The translations under genes and the position numbers were made by a program. DNA of 64,000 nucleotides from Batillaria attramentaria (taxonomy: Eukaryota; Mollusca; Gastropoda; Batillariidae): NCBI GenBank assembly GCA_018292915.2, contig JACVVK020000005.1:1397501-1461500 (forward strand). Reading direction: 5' to 3'. Positions 10,685 to 22,274 of the stretch are shown piece after piece. A model generated the notes under the pieces. That model had not been told where the DNA came from and made no database searches. It worked only from the letters and a program-made list of their open reading frames with translations. Every line of letters starts with the position of its first letter. Position 1 is the stretch's first letter.

Positions 10685-10698
10685 GTTACTATGGTGAC
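10685..10698 (-). promoter_or_regulatory. RFX X-box of copy B
   Basis: The minus strand reads GTCACCATAGTAAC, a match to the X-box pattern, 16 bp upstream of the copy B ATG. It differs from the copy A and C sites at several bases, yet every change stays within the consensus, which argues for selection on the site. Confidence 0.68.
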
Positions 10699-11234
10699 CT
10701 TTGTCATTACAGTTACTTCCTTTCAGGGGCGGCAACTACTCTTTTTTTATTATGGAGTGATCGTACATGGATGTATACATGTAGTTTTATAAAGGTGAAA
10801 TCAACAAATCGACGCAAGCACACAACACGTTAAATCAAAGACTGTAAGGTTTCTTTTTTTACTCTAGGCGAAAATGAAGAGCACAAATGTTCTTCTAAAG
10901 GCGAACAATGAAAAATACACGTGATATTTCCAAAAAGTGTCGCAAAAAAAATACTCACATCGAAATAAAACATTGACAGAAGTCAATAAATGTCAGCAAA
11001 GACTCACTGATAGGTGTAAACAAAACTGCTAAAACAATCAATCAATCAATCAATCAATTAATCACTAAGTCGGCCATCGGCGTTGACCAATGACCATTAT
11101 AATTATTTTTTTAATTGTTATTAATTTTTCGTTATTAACCTTTTTCGGGGGCAAAAATAAAGCAACACCTAAACTGTTCATACATGTACTCATAGATTTA
11201 AAAAAAGTAAAAGTTAAAAAGAATAGTAATAAAT

Positions 11235-13545
11235 TCAATCATAAATATCAGGCCAGCCAAACGCCTTGTGTAGACTAGTGATGCCTGTCTCCACTTTCGT
11301 CCACCTGTTCCGTTCGGTCACCAAGCTTTTCCCTTTGATTTTCGGTTTATATCCGTACCACCCGCTTGTCGTCCTGTTGTGGTAACAAACAGCATGAATA
11401 ATAATAATAATAATATATATTTTTTATCGTCGACTCTGCGAGACGCTCTGGGCGTTTTACAAGGGTGGGTGGGTGGGTGTTTGGGAGTTTAACGTCCTTT
11501 TCCACCACATAAGGGTGATATCAAAGACGGGGCAACGAGAAAAAAGGCCAGCACAATTATTTGGCCCCAGCCAGCGGAATTCGAACTTACGACCCGGGCC
11601 CCGGGCGTTTTACCAAAAACAAAAATGTATACATAAGTAAGTAAACAAATGATCAGTCAGGGCAAATAATCAGGTAAAAAAAGTGAGTAATGAGTATTCA
11701 GTAAATAAATGACCAGTCATATAAGAACGCACATAAAAGCATGCATACAAACACACGGTAGCGGTCTTTCAGCCTTTCAAAGCGTAGGCATTGAGGGAGT
11801 AAGCGAACGAGTCAATGTCAATTACTTAATTCTGCTGGATTGGACTGCATAATTTCGATGCCATACGCTCACAACATGCACATTTACTTGGGTATAGTGC
11901 TGGCTGGCAGATTATCGTCTACGGGCGGGAGGTAGATCCTGTGGTCCTTCTTTTTGGGGGGTTGCGGGTAGTACCAGTTGCGCCAGTTATAAGGAGACAT
12001 CTTCCTTTTCCCCTCCATGGTCTCTCGCATCTGCATAATGTATTCACCATTCAGCGATCGATTTCAGAAAGTGACTATACAGATGTCATCTCTCATGGTA
12101 GCACCCCCCTCCCACCCCCACCCCCCACCCCCTCACCTTCGTCAATATTTCAAGATGATCACTAATCTTCAATGAAAGACAACATCTGGTGTGGAGTAGT
12201 CGCGCTTGTACACGGAGAGCGATCAAAATGGGACGACCTTTTTTTCTGTTGCTATGCAATGCCGCTTCCAAAGTTTCCACGGCTGTCCTCATCTAAAGCC
12301 GATAGTTTTAAACGTGAGCATATACACATCTGTAGATTGTAGTAACATATCAGCAGAAGTCGGCTTCTGGTTGATAACCATAGAACCAGTCTTTTTAACC
12401 GACACCTGAAAATCCAAAGCGTACCGGTACCCGTAGTGTAGTTGTTAGCACTTCGGACCATGGACCAGGATACCCGGTTCGAGTCCCAGCCGAGGCAAGC
12501 GGGATTTTTTCTACCTAGGTCGGCCCCTACCCAGAGCGGATGTGCTATGGACCCAATGGGGAGGCTGTTGCCACATAGTCGAGTTTCACCCACTTCACGG
12601 GTGCGACTTTGGGGGTGCTTCCCTTGGTATGACACGTCTTATGATGTGGACGATTACACGGCCGGCACCGCAGATGCCGTAGTTCCCGGGCCTGGTTAAT
12701 GCCGGGATATTTATGACAGGAAGCGAGGAATGCGGCCCTGTCCCGCAGTCCCAAACCCCACGGACCTCCATAGCATCATCTTACCATCATCTTCATCTCC
12801 ATCATCATTGCCCCAGCTTCCGTGCCCTCCGTGGATTCTACCCATTACCTGGGAGGAACACCACTGGAGCTGGCAAAGAGTGGGGGCAGCAAAAAAAAAA
12901 CCAAAAAAAACCCAACAACAACAAAAATAAAATAAAAAAAAATCCAAAGCGTATTTCCGGGGCTGCGGCGTTTTGAATTTGGAAATAGCGGCCGATCGTC
13001 GGGAGTTCTCTCCGGGTACTCCGGCTTCCTCATCCTCTACTTTGGAAATGTTCAGCCCACAAAATGTGAAAAATAAATGCAACTGTAAATTCTGAAACTT
13101 AAATAGCTGAACTGACCCTTCGCACCACGTGATTGTATTGTGTCCTTGTCCAGCGTGTGATTCACATGAGCGTGCGTGTTGAGTTCAGCACGCGGCGCTT
13201 TGAGCCAGTTCAAGAAACTGGGGTAAACGCACCCACACAATATACAGTTATTATTATTGTCATTATTAAAATGGGGTGGAGCGCGTATGGGCTTATCCGA
13301 GCGCATACTGACTGAAGTAACTGAACTAAACTGACTATAAAAACGTCAGAAAAAAAAGGGGGAGGGGGGGGGGGTGGAAGGGAACCAAACCTTTTTGTAT
13401 TCGTTGACCAGGAAAGCCCATCGTCCGGGCCAGACATGGAACGAGTTGAGGGAACACTTTTCAACATAGGCCTTCCTGGTAAACAAAGCACATCAATTGA
13501 CGTCTACAAATAAGCTGGTGTGTGACAGTGTGCGTGCGTGCGTGC

Positions 13546-13622
<77 letters not shown>

Positions 13623-13625
13623 TGC

Positions 13626-13678
<53 letters not shown>

Positions 13679-13689
13679 TGTGTCGTGTG

Positions 13690-13728
<39 letters not shown>

Positions 13729-13967
13729 CGCGCGCGTGTGTGTGTGAGTGTTCCTTACTACGCAGATATGTGTGTCGTTTACACAGACATTTCAGAATCT
13801 GACGAGATTTTTGAGGTTGTGCGTCAATGTGACGCATGATTTTCACAACTTGAAAACCAAAAGTAAAGACAATGATCACTGGAATTGGCAGCAGCAGAGA
13901 AACCTGCCCTGGTCCTCGGTTTTCCGATTCATGAATCACAAGTCAAAGCACGTATAGTCTTCGACGA

Positions 13968-14022
<55 letters not shown>

Positions 14023-14045
14023 GTGTGTGTGTGTGACAGTGTGTG

Positions 14046-14103
<58 letters not shown>

Positions 14104-14111
14104 GGTGGTGT

Positions 14112-14147
<36 letters not shown>

Positions 14148-14346
14148 GTGGGTGTTTGGGTGTTTAACGTTCTTTTCCACCACGTACAGGTGATATCAAA
14201 GACGGGGCAACGATGAAAAAGCCAGCACAAATATTTGGCCCCAGCCGGAATGCTAACTCACGACCGAGACAGAAAGACAGAGAGAGTCATGGTGTTTCGC
14301 TCACATTTTTCTATGTACATGCAGAATTTAATGTTTTCAACCACGA

Positions 14347-14380
<34 letters not shown>

Positions 14381-14713
14381 AAGGGAGGCGGGGGGGGGGG
14401 GGGGGGGGGGGGGCATGCACTCGATTCTCAAATAGAACGCCTTCAACAAGTGGACTGCTTGGTAAAACATAGTTATCCCAGGGACCCTAGATCTGTGATC
14501 CTGGCCTATACTCAGAAGGAGTTCGCTGGAATTTCCCGCGCATAGATCGCTACAGTTTTACGGTGAGCATAAACGCAACTGATTCAGTCGTTGAACATAA
14601 TGATCTGCACGCAAGGCATCTCACTTTGATCTCAGCATCAAAACTCACCATAATTTGTCACTGTCGGCAAAGTTATAGACCGCAGGGGCCCGTTGCAGTC
14701 GTTCAAGCGCCAT
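11235..14713 (-). CDS. Tandem paralogue A of a ciliary microtubule-inner-protein-like gene (complete)
   Basis: Four coding exons read leftwards: 14713-14649, 13475-13391, 12030-11888 and 11373-11235. Joined they give 143 residues and TGA with no internal stop. Exon 1 reads [15 protein letters not shown] then ADSDKLW; exon 2 holds [17 protein letters not shown]; exon 3 holds [18 protein letters not shown]; exon 4 holds [16 protein letters not shown] and ends [13 protein letters not shown]. The start was chosen because the ATG lies at the same place in all three copies and is followed by E/LERL...RAP. Intron 2 holds a full-length SINE with its TSD. Exon 4 here and in copy B are very similar in DNA, whereas exons 1 and 2 differ more, so either constraint or gene conversion acts on the C-terminus. 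Function as an axonemal microtubule inner protein is inferred from motif layout plus the RFX X-box. A lineage-specific gene of another ciliary role is the main alternative. Confidence 0.88.
11462..11610 (-). mobile_element. SINE-A, truncated in the tRNA head
   Basis: It reads backwards from GGGTGTTTGGGAGTTTAACG through 'atcaaagacggggcaac' to 'gaacttacgacccgggc', where it stops short of the A-box. Confidence 0.75.
12424..12948 (+). mobile_element. SINE-C, full length
   Basis: The head is CCCGTAGTGTAGTTGTTAGC with the B-box GGTTCGAGTCCC, followed by a roughly 400-bp body and an A-rich tail. The perfect 15-bp TSD AAAATCCAAAGCGTA is at 12409-12423 and 12949-12963. This copy defines the family. 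Confidence 0.88.
12973..13270 (+). mobile_element. SINE-B, 5'-truncated
   Basis: It begins inside the body ('cgatcgtcgggagttctctc') and ends with (TTA)n. The tRNA head is missing. Confidence 0.7.
13520..13750 (+). repeat. (GT)n microsatellite cluster
   Basis: Long GT runs are interrupted by GCGCG and TCGTGT units. They extend from copy A exon 2 into its first intron. Confidence 0.95.
13969..14142 (+). repeat. (GT)n then (GA)n microsatellite
   Basis: Two GT blocks are followed by about 14 GA units, directly left of a SINE-A copy. Confidence 0.95.
14147..14265 (-). mobile_element. SINE-A, head truncated
   Basis: It runs from GGTGGGTGTTTGGGTGTTTA through 'ggccccagccgg' to 'ctcacgaccgag', where the tRNA-like A-box is lost. 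Confidence 0.7.
14344..14414. repeat. poly(A) then poly(G) run
   Basis: About 32 A followed by a G tract of about 23. Assembly errors are likely here. Confidence 0.9.
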
Positions 14714-14725
14714 GTTGCAAGATAG

Positions 14726-14739
14726 GTTTCTATGGCAAC
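14726..14739 (-). promoter_or_regulatory. RFX X-box of copy A
   Basis: The minus strand reads GTTGCCATAGAAAC, a near-ideal X-box, 13 bp upstream of the copy A ATG. Further upstream, at 14741-14780, lie a conserved GGAAGT (ETS-like) and a GCCGCCCC (GC-box-like) that are also present in copies B and C. Confidence 0.75.
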
Positions 14740-14847
14740 CTTGTCATTACAGTTACTTCCCTTTCAGGGGCGGCAACTACGTTTATTGTGGGTTATCGCA
14801 CGTGGCCCGAAATGTTTTGGTGAAATAAAAAAAAATTAAAGGCACGG

Positions 14848-14912
<65 letters not shown>
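14848..14912. repeat. (CA)n microsatellite
   Basis: About 32 CA units between the copy A promoter and the homeobox gene 3' end. Confidence 0.95.
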
Positions 14913-14915
<3 letters not shown>

Positions 14916-14995
14916 AGGCAGACGAGTGAACAGCACAAGACATGGAATATATATATAATGACACGTCACATTGTGTATTACAAAAATACTGTTCT

Positions 14996-15001
14996 TTTAT
15001 T
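14996..15001 (-). terminator. Poly(A) signal of the homeobox gene
   Basis: AATAAA on the coding strand, about 125 bp past the TAA at 15125-15127. Confidence 0.55.
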
Positions 15002-15124
15002 ATCATAAAAAACCAACAAAATCACATTCACACTTTCACTGGGACAGTCAAGCACACAGATCAAGAACCAGGAGAATTCCTTATTCACTGGCTCTGGCAC
15101 AGACGTTCAGCGGAACGCGCGTTT

Positions 15125-18100
15125 TTAAAGCTGTGCAAAGGAACTCGAAGAAGACGAGTCCGCACCGGGTGGGGTTGGCCACTGAGAAGAGGGTGGAGGG
15201 TGGGGGAAGAAAGGGTTTGTCAACGATGAGATCATGACGGGTTTGTAAGAGTCCGCTACGCTGCCCATAGAAACGATAGGCCCGAGGTGTGGCGGGGTGG
15301 GAGGGGGTGGATGGGTGGGCCAGTGAGCCGGAGTGCGCAGCGAGTCGTGCTGGTGCAAGCTGGACAGCACGATAGGAGGGTCAGCGATGAAAGGAAACGG
15401 GAAGACGCGGTTCATTGCGAGGGAAGGAGTCGGCAAAGCCACGCCGTTGTGGTGGGAAGCCGGGCTGAGAGCGTCCGGTAGCTTGGGTTTCCCGTCCCCG
15501 CCGACCCCCAGGACAGAACTCTGGGCCTGAGCCGAGTCCCGCGCAGCCGCGGAGGCGGACTCCAGGTGCTGGCGGTAGCTGAGGAGGTCGGACAGCACGG
15601 GAAGACTGTCGTGCACGCCTGGACTCTGACCAACCGAACCCAGCCCCATCCCCATGCTTGCCAGTCCGCGCGCGGCGTTGGCGTGGTGGTGGTGGTGGTT
15701 CAGGTCATTAGCCACAGCCCCACTCATCTGCTGACCGAACCCAGCCCCCTCCAGCCCCTCCCAGGGGAAGCGAGGAGCGCCGGCTGACATCAGCAGACCG
15801 TCCGTGCGAGCGTCCCGCGGGCTGCTGAAAGCGGACGTGTTGTGAGAGTGGTGGAAGCGGTTAGCTGCTGTGTTGAGGAAGGCGGTGGGCGTCACCTTGT
15901 TTGGAGGAGCCACCATGTCATAGGTGTGGAACAGCCTGCCCGTGACAGAGGGCGGCCCACCAGAACCGGACCCACCCACCCGCTGCCCCACCACCACCAC
16001 CACCACCACCACCACCAAGGTGCCCACCACCACCGCCGCCGCTGCGTCCCGAGGATGAAGACGAATGGTGGGATCTGTGTTTGTTCTTTTTCCTCTTCTC
16101 CTTCCGGGATTTGAGGTTCTCGTTGCTGAATCGTCCAAGTTCCGAAATGACACTCCGTACCACAACGTCTGGTACCATCTTAGCCTGTCCTGAATCACCC
16201 TTGTCTCCGCCACCCCCTCCACCATCACCACCACCACCTTTACCACACACACTTTTCCCACGTGAATTTACTCCACTGTCCGCGTCGCCAGAGTCTGCAC
16301 TGTGGTTCTCGTGGCGTAGCTCCGAGGGGCTGCCCTGGCCCGTGTCGTTGATGGGTGAGCAGGACGTGCTTGTCTTGCTGGAGGTTGTCGTTGTCAGTGG
16401 GGAGGACGAGGACGTGGGATTACTCTGGGACGTGTCTGTTTTGTCGGACGATGTCGTCTGCTTGTCGCCGGTCTTGCTGCCGCCAACCACATCTTTCCGT
16501 CGTCGGTTTTGGAACCAGATCTGAAAATTAACAATGATAACGTTTATGAGCAGTTATTAGGTGAGTTAAACAATGATTCAATCCTTTCTGAGAACGCTCA
16601 GTACTGTCCTGCCCATGATGCTCTACCAAGTCAAACCTTGCCAGAGGGCGCAGGGCTATACAGGTGCAGCTTTGGTGGTAGCCGTCATGACCTGGAGAAG
16701 ACCGTGGAATTCGTCATGGCGACCGGGCTGCAGATCTGACGTGACCAGTCAAATCGGCAGAAGCAGAAGAAGATTTCTGAGAAAGCCATTCAAGAAATGC
16801 GTGGATATAGACAACATATAATGAGAATCCTGCTCTTCTTCTTCAATTATCGACCTTCCTGTTTTAAGTTACCGGGGAAAATCCAGCATCTGGGAGGCTT
16901 ATGGCTACACACAGGAAGGCGTAAACAAAGAAACAGACTCTGAGAGTACATGCACATGAGCCCATAATTCCTGATCGACAAACCTTGACTTGTTCTCGCG
17001 TGATTCCCACGCGCTTGGCGATGAGCTGTTTCTGGACGCTGTTCGGGTAGCGCACCTCATTGTAAATACCGTTCAGCAGCTCCAGCTGGTACCGAGTGTA
17101 GCTCAGCCTCTCTCGGGGTGGGGGTGGAGTGAAAGGGCGGTAATCTGAAACAGAAACCAACAAGATCAATTAATCAGTCTGTGTGGCATCAGTGCAGTCC
17201 CCTTCTGAAATACTGCATATCTTGCCTACCTTTTCAACAATGCTACGAGTATGCGTCTAGCTAGGGGCATCTGACAGAGACGAGACTAACTAGCATGCGT
17301 CTAACTCGAAAGTGTCCAGATCGGATGCGTCTGTCTGGGAGCGTCTTGATGGGACAAATCTAACTGGGATGCGTCCAACTGGGGGCATCTAACGGAGACA
17401 AGACCTAACTAGAATGCGTCTAACTCGAATGTGTCCAGCTCGGGTGTGTCTGTCTGGGAGCGTCTTGACGGGACAAATCTAACTGGGATGCGTCTAACTG
17501 GGGGGCATCTAACGGAGACAAGACCTAAATACAATGCGTCTAACTGGAATGTGTCCAGCTCGGGTGCGTCTGTCTTGCACCGTCTTGATGGGACAAATCT
17601 AACTGGGATGCGTCCAGCTTGGAGCATCTAACTGGGACAAGATTCACTAGAATATTAGCTGGGAACGTTTACGGGGGATATATATATATACCTAACTGGG
17701 GTGCGTCTAACTGGAAACCCAGGTCCCCAGTGACAGCGATCTTCTGGAGGCACTCACCTTCATCCTCATCCTCCTCAGACCCATCCCGTTCCGGACCTGC
17801 TTGCACGCTGGGTCCGCTCTGTGTCCAGTGTACCACAACGTGACCGCCTACCCCCTCGGGCCCTTGTGGCTGACCCCCTGGGCCCGGCCGTGGGGGCGGG
17901 GCCGCTGGAGGGAGGTGCATCGTCGGCAGGCCCGACCCCCCTCTGAGCTGTGTGTCATACAGGGGCGATCCTGTGAACAGAAGAAAATTAGAAATATCAT
18001 TGTGCACATTTGGGTGGGTAAGTGGGTGGGTGGGTGTTTAACGTCTTTTTCCACCACATTCGGGTGATATCAAAGACGGGGCAACGATGAAAAAAGCCAG

Positions 18101-18247
18101 CACAAATATTTGGCCCCAGCCGGGATACGAACTCACGACCCGAGCATTGAGAGTCCAACGCTCTACCATTCGGCCACCCCGGCTCCCCTTGTGTACATTT
18201 GGAACTAGTTCGTTTACTACAAACTCTACAGACTAGTTCAACGCATA

Positions 18248-18280
<33 letters not shown>

Positions 18281-19205
18281 GATAAAAAGCTAAAACATTT
18301 TCAGTTCATCGATAAGGAAAACAAAAATCAGTAGTGTTGTGAACACAAATGTTGCCATTTTGGGGGTGCCTCGTTCACTTTTATCTCCAGACTTGTTGAT
18401 GGGCTTTGAAAGCAGAGCCGGGTATGCCTGTCGTGTCTACCGGTACATGTATATATGTCTCGGGTGTAATTTATCACTGCGATGGTCCACACGGCAACAG
18501 AATCCTCCAGAGACCGGCTAGATCGCTCCAAACTACCATTACATCTTCTTGTCCTTGGCACAAAGTAAGGAATACACTGAACATTCCTCTTACAGCGACT
18601 AACACTGTGGTACAGACACAGTCCTCGAGGGTCGGCATCTTTGGAGTTTGAAAGCCCAGACTAAAAGCAAACCACTTCCATGCAGATCTTCGCCCTAGGA
18701 ATTCCGGTATTCGCCCATACTTAAACAGTCTCCATCCAGCTTTCCGTACTGGCTTGAAAGGGTAGTTGCATGAGCCGTGGCGACGTGGTTATCTGCCGCT
18801 GTTGACAAGTTGTTCCCCCTGTGTTGACGTGCCAGTCGGTCAGTGTGTACCAAAGGGATTAGCGAAGCCGGAGAAAGATGAGGGCATCACACGTTAAAAG
18901 CTTACCGATAGTTTGGCGATTTCACATGGCGTGACCGGGTATGACGTACGTTAGGGTACGTTTACACCGATGAAATTTGTCGGAAACGTTTTGGTTGAAA
19001 CAAATCAAAAACCTGATTGCTATATGATCGAGATATTTTCTGGTGTGTCTTGACTCAAAACAAACTTTAGGACGTTAGCCGAGTATTCTCTGCTGCCTGC
19101 ATCTAACACTGACCTAGATTGTGAAGAATGAATTATAATTCCACTGGCGCACAAATAATCAGTCGACCTGTGCGTGCGTGCGCGCGTGCGTGCAGTGTGT
19201 GCGTC

Positions 19206-19298
<93 letters not shown>

Positions 19299-22235
19299 AT
19301 GCCCGGCCTAAATCAGTTTCGGCATTTTAATTACATTGGCGTCGTAAATTTGTAGTACATTAATTAGGATCGAACCATCAACAGTCCGGTTGCTGTACAC
19401 AAAATACTTCCAGAACATGCTTCAGAGGAGGAAACACACTTTTGCGGCCGGGGGGGGGGGGGGGGGGGGTAGCCAAAGATGGAAATCCGGCGAAAGGTGG
19501 ACAGTTTTAAGCCCTGGCTATCCAAACCCACTCAACCCGGCCACGTCATCGACAACCCTACTGAGTCTCCGGCAACTTGAGAAGAGCGGCGTGCGACCGA
19601 AGGATCCCACGTGGGAAGTGCTCTTTTCAAAAGTGCCGATCAAACGCAGTTAGGCAGATTGCGAGGCGATACTCCACAATGAGCGTGTTTGAAGCGCAGC
19701 GCGTTAACCCCAATTTCCCCATGGTTGCGCAACGTTCCCTTTGTCACTCGAGCCCTGATGAGTGGGGTACCTGTCGAGACCCTGCCTCCGGCCGATCTGT
19801 TGCCTGTCACGCTATGGTGATTTCCGGGGTCGGTGGACCGTGTCCGGTATGAACCTTTGTTCTCCTCTCGAGATTTTTGGTACATGTATAAGTTACCTTT
19901 CTTTGGGAAGGACACGATTTTGTCTTATTCCCATGCATAGGTGTTATTTTTATTTTTTTCTACATGTAGTTGTATGAACAAGTAAAAAAAAACAAAACAT
20001 AGGGTGGGTGGGTGGGTGTTTAGGAGTTTAACGTCCTTTTCCATCACGTACGGGTAATATCAAAGACGGCGCAACGAGAAAAAGGCCAGCACAAATATGT
20101 GGCCCCAGCCAGAAATCGAACTCACGGCCCGAGAATAATGAGTAAAAAAAGAACAAGTCTATTTGCACATACAGGGACATTCTCAACAACGACAGTGGGG
20201 AAAATTGCTAAGAGCTGGTATGGAGTGCATATGGGCTTTTCCGAGCGCAGTGATACCATTTTGAGCTGAGAGACATTACCTAATATGTGTCCCTGCACAC
20301 TAGCAGGTCATACACAATACTAATGTTCTCACCAAGGGGTGAAATTTCCCCAGAGACATAACTTAGCTTAAAGTGCGGTTCAAGTGTTACTTTTATCTAT
20401 GAAGGTGACAATTTCACACCCTCGAGCGTTAATTGCATTTTGCAGCTCTTGGCACTTCTTAAGTAGATGCGCCAGCTTAATGTATTCTTAATGTACGCTT
20501 TGTTAAAGTGTGGTATAGCTGTCACTGCGTGTACATAATGCACACAGTACCAACGTAAGTTTAATTAGTTTAATTTTAGGATGGCTACGCTCAGTAAATA
20601 TCTATGAAGGTGACAATTTCACACCGCCGAGTGTTAATGACATTTTGCAGCTCTTGGCGTTTGTTAAGTAGATGCGTCAGCTTAATGCATTCTTAATGTG
20701 CGCTTTGTTTAAAGTGTGGTTTAAATGTCAGTGCACACAGTACCAAAATAAGTTTAATTTTAGGATCGCTACGCTCAGTAAATATCTATGAAGGTGACAG
20801 TTTCACACCCTTGAGTGTTAATTACATTTTGCAGCTCTTGTCGTTTCTCAAGTAGGTGCGTCAGCTTAATGTATTCTCTTTTTTGTTGTTGTTGTTGTTG
20901 TTGCTGCCCCAACTCTTTTTTCCAGCTCCAGTGGTGTTCCTCCCAGGTCATGGGTGGAATCCACGGAGGGCTCGAAGGCTGGGGCAATTATTATGCATGA
21001 TGATGGAGATGAGGATGATGGTAAGATGATGCTATGGAGGTCCATGTGGTTTGGGACTGCGGGACAGGGCCGCATTCCACGCTTCCTGTCATAAATATCC
21101 CGGCGTTCACCAGGCCCGGGAACTACGGCACCTGCGGTGCCGGCCGTGTAATCATCCACATCATAAGACGTGTCATACCAAGGGAAGCACCCCCAAAGTC
21201 GCACCCGTGAAGTGGGTGAAGCTCGGCTGTGTGGCAACAGCCTCCCCATTGGGCCCATAGCACACCCACTCTGGGTAGGGGCCGACCTAGGTAGGAAAAA
21301 TCCCGCTTGTCTCGGCTGGGATTCGAACCCGGGTCTCCCAGTCCATGGTCCGAAGTGCTAACCACTACACTACGGGGGCCGGTGCTTAATGTATTCTTGA
21401 TGTACGCTTTGTTAATGTGTGGTTTAGCTGTCCGTGCACACAGTACCAAAGTAATTACTTTAATTTTAGGATCGCCACGCTCAGGAAATATCTATGAAGG
21501 TGACAATTTCACACCCCCGAGTGTTAATGACATTTTGCAGCTCTTGGCGTTTGTTAAGTAGATGCGTCAGCTTAATGTATTCTTAATGTACGCTTTGTTA
21601 AAGTGTGGTTTAGCTGTCAGTGCGTGTACATAATGCACACAGTACCAAAGTAAGTTTAGTTTTAGGATCGCTACGCTCAGATACCAAATATATTTGTTAA
21701 AGTGGTTTGTCCGTAAAGTTAATGAAGTTGAATTTACATTCGCTACACTCAAAGTAAAACAGCCAGTTGGAGTTTTGTGACTTTTTTTTTTTGGGGGGGG
21801 GGGGGGGTGTTTGGGAGTTTAACGTCCTTTTCCACCACATATGGGTGATATCAAAAGACGGGGCAATGAGAAAAAGGCCAGCACAAATATCCCCAGCCGG
21901 GATTCGAACTCACGTCCCGAGCATTGAAAGTCCTACACTCCACCATTCTGCTATCCCGGCTCCCTGTCGAAGATGGGGGAATATGAAAAAAATTCGGCAC
22001 AAATAATTTTGCTCTCAACCGGGATTCGAACTCATGACCCGAGCACTGACGGTCCAACGCTCATCGGGGGTTTCTCTTCGGGTTATCCGGCTTTCCTCCC
22101 CCAGCAAAACTGGAAAAAAGATATAGGATAGGTATTGGGTGGCGCTGCACCGCGGCGACGCGCTTCCCCCGAGGGGAAGCAGCCCGAATTTCCCGAAAGG
22201 GGTAATAAAGTAGTCAAAACACACACACACACACA

Positions 22236-22274
<39 letters not shown>

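Noticed and set aside
13493..14230. Cys-Val and His-Thr repeat proteins
   Set aside because: Direct read-through of the GT/CA microsatellites.
15842..16524. Plus-strand frames opposite the homeobox last exon
   Set aside because: Shadow frames of the minus-strand coding sequence.
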